Positions 6,611 through 11,002 of a stretch of 11,002 nucleotides of DNA are shown here, piece by piece. Within the stretch, counting starts at the first letter, position 1. Every line of letters begins with the position of its first letter. The stretch covers positions 1 through 11,002 of the forward strand of contig CAJGDR010000029.1 in assembly GCA_904502205.1 (NCBI GenBank), read 5' to 3'. Position numbers and translations under genes: made by a program. The DNA is from an uncultured Bacilli bacterium (GTDB lineage Bacteria; Bacillota_I; Bacilli_A; ML615J-28; CAG-313). Below the pieces are notes generated by a model. The model saw only the letters and a list, made by a program, of their open reading frames with translations, had not been told where the DNA came from and ran no database searches.

Positions 6611-8536
6611 ATGAAAAAGTTTTTAAGTTTATTATTAATTTTATTCGTATCATTTGCTATTGTTGGATGTGATAATGGTACACCAGATGATGGTAATAAA
6701 GATGCGATTAATTTACAAGATGAAATTGCAAAAGTTGTTATTCCTGCAAGAATTACTAGCAGTATTGAATTACCAACTGAGCTAGCAAATGGACAAATTA
6801 CAGTATCTTGGGAAAGTTCAAATCAAGATGTTATTGGCAATGATGGAAGTTTCTTTATGCCTGAAACTGATACTGATCTTGAATTAACTGCGACATACTA
6901 TTATAATGGAAAAACTGAAGTTAAAAAATATTCGGTTCAAGCATACACTAGAGAATCTGGATGGGCTGTTGCTTATAAAATGTATTCAAGTGCTGTTCAA
7001 AGTACATATACTAAAAATGCTCCTTTTTCAGCTGCAAAATATAAAGATTACTCTGTTGAGTTTGTTTCACTAAATCAATCAGTTATTGATAATAACGGTG
7101 TTATTGTACAAAAAGACCATGACCAAGAAGTTATTATTAAGATTACAATTTCAAAAGGTGAAGAAGAAAGAGTATATTATAAAAGAGCTGTTGTTAAAGA
7201 ATATTCTAACGATACTTACGCTACATTAATTACTGAATGGGCAAAAGAAAAGTTCAATGCATATATCGATGGACGTATTGATAAATTACCAAGTGAACAT
7301 GAAAAATACCCTTCAAAGATTGAATGGATTTCTGGTGACAGTATTGCAGTTACAAGTGATGGACAATTAATCAAACCAATCGAATATGTAACTGATAAAA
7401 TTGGTTTAAAAGTAACATATGGTGCAGTTGTTAAAGATCAAGTAATTATTGAAAATTATCTAGAAGTTGTAAACTTCGGTGGAAATACTGAAGAAGGTTT
7501 CTATGATCAATGGTTAGCATACATTATGCCAACTGATATTATTGCTCACAAAAATGTATTAAAAACTGGAACAGATTATTTTGATTATCAATACCCAGTT
7601 AATACAGGTGCGGTATTAAACTTACTAAATGGTAAACCATTAACATTTGATAAGTCATACTTTATTGACATTGATAATGAAACAGGATTACAATCTGCAT
7701 GGAGTGGTAAACATCCAGAATTACCTGAAACTTTAAGCTCAACAAATGCTGGTAGCACTAAAGCTAATATTTCAAGTTTAGATGCATTCTATGAACATTT
7801 TAGACCATATTATGATTGGAAGAAAGATGCAACAATTGCTGAAAAACAAGCTTGTTATCAAGAATATAAAAACAACTTACCAAACGAAGAAAATATTTTA
7901 TGGATTGTAGTTCATGAATCAGGAATGCCAGGTGCTGGTAACGATGCTGAACTTCTAGCAAGAATTCAACGTCAACAAGCTGATGGTGAAAGAGCATATC
8001 GTCAAGCTTCATGGAATTATCAAATTGACCATGAAAAGATTTATCAATCATTTGATGATACTGTATATTGCTGGCATGCTGGTGGTGATTATGGTAAATA
8101 TCTACCACTTGGAAATAGTAATAGTATTGGTATTGAAATGTGTATTAATGAAGATGGTAACTATGATGGTGCTATGTTCCACGATGCAAAACTTGTTGCA
8201 TACTTATTACATAAATATAATTTAAAGATGGAAAACGTAGTTCGTCACCATGATACATCTGGTAAGATTTGTCCAAACTATATGCTTGAAACAAATCGTT
8301 ATGGTGAATTCTTAGAAAGAGTTAAAGACGAATTAAACGCTATTAAATATTTAAGAGATGCTGAAGTTACATGGACAATTTCTAATCCAGAATTATTCGA
8401 AAAAGGTCCACACGGTCTATATTATTCTAAAGCAGTTAGTCAACTAACTCAAGTGGAAGTAACACTTAAAGTTGTTAAAGGTAGTTACACATTTGAAAAA
8501 ACTGTTTCTATTACTTTAAGACCAGATGCAAACTAA
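6611..8536 (+). CDS. Surface lipoprotein with Ig-like repeats and an N-acetylmuramoyl-L-alanine amidase (Amidase_2) domain
   Basis: Probable lipid-anchored, surface-exposed amidase, 641 residues. I start it at 6611 rather than the in-frame ATG at 6584. AAAGGA (6597-6602) sits eight bases before 6611, the mRNA would begin near 6585, and from 6611 the protein opens with a lipoprotein signal: KK, a hydrophobic run, lipobox AIVGC, with lipidated Cys20. Three degenerate bacterial Ig-like repeats follow at about 61-111, 146-198 and 235-288, each with a strand, then N/D-G, then a beta-rich tail. The Amidase_2/PGRP-type domain covers about 390-576. His435 (IVVHESG), His546 and Cys554 (RHHDTSGKICPNYM) are the expected zinc ligands, and Lys552 matches Lys128 of T7 lysozyme with the same His-to-Cys spacing. 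A fourth Ig-like repeat (about 584-637) ends the protein. Family members cleave the MurNAc-L-Ala bond; whether this one acts on its own or foreign peptidoglycan is unknown. psuG follows after one base. Confidence 0.88.
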   Translation: MKKFLSLLLILFVSFAIVGCDNGTPDDGNKDAINLQDEIAKVVIPARITSSIELPTELANGQITVSWESSNQDVIGNDGSFFMPETDTDLELTATYYYNGKTEVKKYSVQAYTRESGWAVAYKMYSSAVQSTYTKNAPFSAAKYKDYSVEFVSLNQSVIDNNGVIVQKDHDQEVIIKITISKGEEERVYYKRAVVKEYSNDTYATLITEWAKEKFNAYIDGRIDKLPSEHEKYPSKIEWISGDSIAVTSDGQLIKPIEYVTDKIGLKVTYGAVVKDQVIIENYLEVVNFGGNTEEGFYDQWLAYIMPTDIIAHKNVLKTGTDYFDYQYPVNTGAVLNLLNGKPLTFDKSYFIDIDNETGLQSAWSGKHPELPETLSSTNAGSTKANISSLDAFYEHFRPYYDWKKDATIAEKQACYQEYKNNLPNEENILWIVVHESGMPGAGNDAELLARIQRQQADGERAYRQASWNYQIDHEKIYQSFDDTVYCWHAGGDYGKYLPLGNSNSIGIEMCINEDGNYDGAMFHDAKLVAYLLHKYNLKMENVVRHHDTSGKICPNYMLETNRYGEFLERVKDELNAIKYLRDAEVTWTISNPELFEKGPHGLYYSKAVSQLTQVEVTLKVVKGSYTFEKTVSITLRPDAN

Positions 8537-8537
8537 T

Positions 8538-9446
8538 ATGAAATATCAAATTAAATATAGTGAAGAAGTATTAAAAGCAATACAAGATAACAAACCTGTT
8601 GTTGCTTTAGAATCAACAATTATTTCACACGGAATGCCATACCCAGATAATTTAGAAGTTGCAAGAACATGCGAAAAAATAGTGCGTGAAAATGGTGCTG
8701 TACCTGCTACAATTGCGATTATCAAAGGTCAAATTGTGGTTGGTATAAGTGATCAAGAATTAGAATATATGGCAACTTCTAAAGAGATATTAAAGGTTTC
8801 TCGCCGTGATTTAGCATATGTAATTTCACAAAAACTTAGTGGGGCAACAACTGTTGCAACTACATCATTAATTGCAAATTTAGTTGGTATTCACTTTTTT
8901 GCAACTGGTGGAATCGGCGGTGTTCACCGAGGTGTAAGCGATACTTGGGACATTTCAGCAGACCTTGAAGAACTTGGAATGACGAATGTTTGTGTGGTCT
9001 CAGCTGGTGCGAAATCGATTCTAGACTTACCTAAAACCCTTGAATATTTAGAAACAAAAGGTGTTCCTGTAATCGGTTATAAGACATCAATTTTACCTGC
9101 ATTCTTCTGTAATGAAAGTTCAGAAAAAGTACCACTAAGACTTGATTCACCAAATGAAATTGCAGATATGATAAAAGTTAAATGGGACTTAGGATTAAAT
9201 GGTGGTATCTTAGTAACAAATCCTATTGATAGGAAATATTCATTAAGTAAGGAAATGATTGATAAAGTTATTGAAGAAGCCATAGATGAGATGAATAACC
9301 TAAATATCATCGGAAAAGAAGTAACACCATTCTTGCTTTCTAAAATAAATGAAATTACAAAAGGAAATAGCTTAGCTGCGAACAAACAATTAGTTTTCTC
9401 AAATTGCAAGTTAGCATCTCAAATCGCTAAAGCATATTTTGAATAA
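8538..9446 (+). CDS. psuG: Pseudouridine-5'-phosphate glycosidase
   Basis: Cleaves the C-C glycosidic bond of pseudouridine 5'-phosphate to uracil and ribose 5-phosphate, the second step of pseudouridine breakdown. The start at 8538 gives 302 residues beginning MKYQIKYSEE and sits one base after the lipoprotein stop, as at other junctions here. An in-frame ATG at 8526 overlaps the upstream gene and would add four residues; neither has a convincing ribosome binding site. Conserved blocks, in 302-residue numbering: VALESTIISHGMPYP (22-36, with Glu25), KVSRRDL (86-92, Lys86), FATGGIGGVHRG (121-132), DISADL (138-143), SAGAKSILDLPKTLEYLET with the probable Schiff-base Lys159, NPID near the ribose-phosphate site, and GKEVTPFLL. 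These match E. coli PsuG closely (its Lys166 is the catalytic lysine). The partner kinase psuK is not in the window. The TAA stop overlaps the next ATG. Confidence 0.95.
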   Translation: MKYQIKYSEEVLKAIQDNKPVVALESTIISHGMPYPDNLEVARTCEKIVRENGAVPATIAIIKGQIVVGISDQELEYMATSKEILKVSRRDLAYVISQKLSGATTVATTSLIANLVGIHFFATGGIGGVHRGVSDTWDISADLEELGMTNVCVVSAGAKSILDLPKTLEYLETKGVPVIGYKTSILPAFFCNESSEKVPLRLDSPNEIADMIKVKWDLGLNGGILVTNPIDRKYSLSKEMIDKVIEEAIDEMNNLNIIGKEVTPFLLSKINEITKGNSLAANKQLVFSNCKLASQIAKAYFE

Positions 9447-10096
9447 TGAATTTTATAGCTAGAAATAAATATTGGATTTTACTTCTTTGGATTTTAAGTG
9501 TTTTAATAGCTTATAAATTTTATAACAATTTTGTTTTTCAAAATAATCAATCAATCCTATTTATCTTATTAATTATTGGTATACCAATTGGATTAATTGG
9601 TATTGGTAAAATAGCTTATATAAAAAATAAAAAACAATATTTAACAAAACAATCCAATTATTTTGAAATAGTTAAAAACAATTATAAAAGTCAATTACTA
9701 CAACCTCTAAGATCAATTACAAATGTATTTGAATCAGATAATAAAATTATATTTGGTGCTAATAGCCGAGGGATAATTGAAATAAAACAAGAGTATTTAG
9801 AAATAACAATTTTAAATACAAATGTGATTTGGAAATACTATTATACAAATAACATTGACTCTAAATCATATTATGATAAAGTTGGTTATCAATATTGTAA
9901 TGTTTTAACTTTGTTTGCTGATGTCATTTATGATATCAAAGCATTGTTAAATTTTGAATTAGAATATAGTTATTTTGTTAAATTTAATAATATCAATTAT
10001 GCTAAATTAGAAGTAAACAATATTGTTAAATATCTTTATAAAGCTAAAGAAAAGAAAGAATACAAACCAAATAATATTGAAAAGTTTTGGATTTAA
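9446..10096 (+). CDS. Unrecognised two-TM membrane protein
   Basis: I do not recognise a family. The 216 residues show two hydrophobic segments, about 9-26 and 36-59, separated by a short polar loop. The basic stretch KNKKQYLTK right after the second segment predicts that both termini face the cytoplasm. Residues from about 60 to the end form a soluble domain rich in Asn, Ile, Lys and Tyr with alternating strand-like stretches (around 95-130) and a charged C-terminal helix with KAKEKKEYK. There is no Cys-rich motif, Walker box or obvious catalytic triad. The start overlaps the psuG stop (TAATG) without a visible ribosome binding site, so it is probably translated by re-initiation after psuG. 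It is more AT-rich and lower in Gly/Ala than its neighbours. It is the last gene of the unit, with its stop inside the terminator stem. Confidence 0.72.
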   Translation: MNFIARNKYWILLLWILSVLIAYKFYNNFVFQNNQSILFILLIIGIPIGLIGIGKIAYIKNKKQYLTKQSNYFEIVKNNYKSQLLQPLRSITNVFESDNKIIFGANSRGIIEIKQEYLEITILNTNVIWKYYYTNNIDSKSYYDKVGYQYCNVLTLFADVIYDIKALLNFELEYSYFVKFNNINYAKLEVNNIVKYLYKAKEKKEYKPNNIEKFWI

Positions 10097-10120
10097 ACCT
10101 GCATTTATTGCAGGTTTTTT
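10095..10120 (+). terminator. Intrinsic terminator ending the psuG unit
   Basis: Nine-pair perfect stem, 10095-10103 with 10109-10117 (core ACCTGCA/TGCAGGT), five-base loop TTTAT, and T run 10115-10120. The last two bases of the upstream TAA stop codon are part of the stem. Confidence 0.93.
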
Positions 10121-10159
10121 ATTTATTATTAATTGTTAGAATAAAGAAAATCGAATTAC

Positions 10160-10188
10160 TTTACAAATTGACTTACTTATGGTATAAT
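10160..10188 (+). promoter_or_regulatory. Promoter of the rpsF-ssb operon
   Basis: TTTACA (10160-10165), a 17-base spacer, then TATAAT (10183-10188) with TG at 10180-10181, a near-consensus extended -10 promoter. Transcription would start near 10195. A nearer TTGACT at 10168 is only nine bases from the -10 and is not the -35. Confidence 0.85.
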
Positions 10189-10196
10189 AATGCAGT

Positions 10197-10260
10197 ATGG
10201 AATTAAGACATTCCATCCTTGCTTTATACAAGTTATAAAGCCGAAAGACCAAGAGGAGGT
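10197..10260 (+). promoter_or_regulatory. Structured rpsF leader, candidate S6:S18 autoregulatory element
   Basis: Two adjacent hairpins lie between the predicted transcription start and the rpsF ribosome binding site. The first is ATGGAAT/ATTCCAT (10197-10203 with 10210-10216). The second is a perfect eight-pair stem, 10221-10228 with 10234-10241, extended below by CTT (10218-10220) with AAG (10245-10247). That leaves three bases, CGA, bulged on the 3' side only, just after a C, so the strand reads CCGAAAG. It is known that many bacterial rpsF leaders carry a helix with a 3'-side CCG that imitates the S18-binding site of 16S rRNA and is bound by S6:S18 to repress translation. Assignment here is by resemblance of sequence, geometry and gene position. 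The AGGAGGT at 10254-10260 lies six bases after the structure. Confidence 0.62.
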
Positions 10261-10267
10261 GTACAAA

Positions 10268-10549
10268 ATGAAAAAATACGAAGTAATGTACATCATTCGT
10301 CCTGAACTTGACGAAGAAGCTAGAAAAGGCTTAGTTGCTGAAATTAATGCAGCTTTCGAAGCTCATGCATCTTCAGTTGAAAAAGTGACTGAATGGGGTA
10401 TCCGTGATTTAGCTTACGAAATCAACAAATGTCGTAAAGGATACTATGTATTACTAAATGTTAATGCTACAGTTGAAGCTGTTAATGAATTCAATCGTTT
10501 AGCTAACATTAAAGAAACTATTATTCGTCATATCGTTGTGGCTGAATAA
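10268..10549 (+). CDS. rpsF: Small ribosomal subunit protein bS6
   Basis: bS6 of the 30S platform, which binds 16S rRNA as a pair with bS18. The 93-residue protein starts MKKYEVMYIIRPEL and is of normal length. Recognised stretches are YEVMYIIRPEL (4-14), VTEWGIRDLAYEINKCRKGYYVLLNVNA (roughly 40-67) and the closing NIKETIIRHIVV. The start at 10268 is supported by AGGAGGT at 10254-10260 with a seven-base gap. The frame stays open back to an ATG at 10190, but that lies directly after the -10 box and ahead of the likely transcription start, so the longer form is rejected. ssb follows 13 bases after the stop, the classic rpsF-ssb-rpsR order; rpsR would lie beyond the window. Probably autoregulated through the leader. 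Confidence 0.97.
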   Translation: MKKYEVMYIIRPELDEEARKGLVAEINAAFEAHASSVEKVTEWGIRDLAYEINKCRKGYYVLLNVNATVEAVNEFNRLANIKETIIRHIVVAE

Positions 10550-10562
10550 CAAAGGAGTACTC

Positions 10563-11002
10563 ATGAACAAAGCAATATTAGTTGGAAGACTAACAAGAGA
10601 TCCTGAACTAAGAAACACTAATAGTGGAGTTGCTGTTGTTTCATTTACTGTTGCTGTAAACAGAACATTTACATCAAATAGTGGTGAAAGAGAAGCTGAC
10701 TTCATTAATTGTATTGCTTTTAACAAGCAAGCAGAAAACTTAAGTCGTTATATCAAAAAAGGTGGCTTAGTTGGTGTTGAAGGTCGTATTCAAAGTCGTA
10801 GCTATACTGCTCAAGATGGTTCAACTAGATATGTTACAGAAATTGTTTGTGACAATATTCATTTCTTAGAACCAAAGGGTACAGGAAGCCAACAACAATT
10901 TAACAATTCATATGAAGAATATTCACCATATGATATTCCAAATATGAACAGAAGACCAGTTCAACAACCAGCTCAAAGAAGAAATCCTTTTGAAGATGTA
11001 CA
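10563..11002 (+). CDS. ssb: Single-stranded DNA-binding protein, 3' end outside the window
   Basis: SSB coats single-stranded DNA during replication, repair and recombination and recruits partner proteins through its C-terminal acidic tip. The 146 visible codons cover the whole OB fold: MNKAILVGRLTRDPELR at the start, VVSFTVAVNRTF (about 25-36), EREADFINCIAFNKQAENL (about 42-60), KKGGLVGVEGRIQSRSYT (about 65-82) and YVTEIVCDNIHFLEP (about 90-104). A disordered linker rich in Gln, Asn, Pro and Arg then begins and is still open at the window edge, so the acidic tip cannot be checked. The ATG has AAAGGAG at 10551-10557, five bases upstream. It is co-transcribed with rpsF. Confidence 0.97.
   Translation, partial: MNKAILVGRLTRDPELRNTNSGVAVVSFTVAVNRTFTSNSGEREADFINCIAFNKQAENLSRYIKKGGLVGVEGRIQSRSYTAQDGSTRYVTEIVCDNIHFLEPKGTGSQQQFNNSYEEYSPYDIPNMNRRPVQQPAQRRNPFEDV

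Noticed and set aside
7800..8225. Overlapping open frames on both strands inside the amidase gene
   Set aside because: Out-of-frame shadows of the conserved catalytic domain; the His/Met-rich products show no motifs.
9077..9409. 110-codon - strand frame opposite psuG
   Set aside because: It lies wholly opposite conserved psuG blocks, with no promoter or ribosome binding site of its own.
10168..10188. TTGACT plus TATAAT as the rpsF promoter
   Set aside because: The nine-base spacing is too short; TTTACA at 10160 gives the proper 17.
10190..10267. 26-residue N-terminal extension of bS6
   Set aside because: It starts next to the -10 box before the likely transcript start and spans the structured leader; AGGAGGT points to 10268.
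10499..10726. - strand frame opposite the end of rpsF and start of ssb
   Set aside because: Opposite two universal genes; the composition is typical of an antisense shadow.
1..11002. Mobile elements, CRISPR arrays, tRNA/rRNA genes, phage genes
   Set aside because: No direct-repeat arrays, transposase or integrase motifs, or cloverleaf sequences were seen on reading; the non-coding gaps are all accounted for by promoters, leaders and terminators.

Overview
This is a low-GC (roughly 30% by eye) bacterial segment. It carries ten protein genes, all on the + strand and closely packed. Features pointing to the Bacillota/Mycoplasmatota side are a T-box leader ahead of pheST, a PepV-type dipeptidase, an rpsF-ssb pair, AAAGGAG-type ribosome binding sites and TGnTATAAT promoters. 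Trp is always TGG and no gene here stops at TGA. All ten visible stops are TAA or TAG, and I found no in-frame CGG on a manual read. That fits an AT-driven, mollicute-like or related lineage that still reads the standard code. The exact taxon cannot be fixed from this window.

Layout. (1) Positions 2-2778 hold a tight run: the 3' part of a PepV-family dipeptidase, trmB (tRNA m7G46 methyltransferase), a YjjX/DUF84-type inosine/xanthosine triphosphatase-like protein and a DJ-1/PfpI-family protein. Junctions are TAA-g-ATG or overlapping TAATG, so this is probably one transcript. (2) Positions 2779-6526 hold a phenylalanyl-tRNA synthetase operon: an extended -10 promoter, a T-box riboswitch with a clear antiterminator/terminator switch, pheS, pheT and an intrinsic terminator. 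(3) Positions 6551-10120 hold a three-gene unit with its own promoter and terminator: a surface lipoprotein with Ig-like repeats and a T7-lysozyme-type amidase domain, psuG (pseudouridine-5'-phosphate glycosidase) and an unrecognised two-TM protein. (4) From 10160 to the window end lie a strong promoter, a structured rpsF leader resembling the S6:S18 autoregulatory motif, rpsF and the start of ssb.

Functionally most of the window is housekeeping: translation, tRNA modification, nucleotide clean-up, peptide turnover and ssDNA binding. The accessory part is unit 3, where a cell-wall-type amidase lipoprotein is joined to a pseudouridine catabolic enzyme and an orphan membrane protein. I see no mobile element, CRISPR array, rRNA/tRNA gene or phage module, and no clear evidence for a wholly new system. 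The best leads are the amidase lipoprotein's repeat architecture, the orphan membrane protein, the rpsF leader and the unresolved T-box Stem I.
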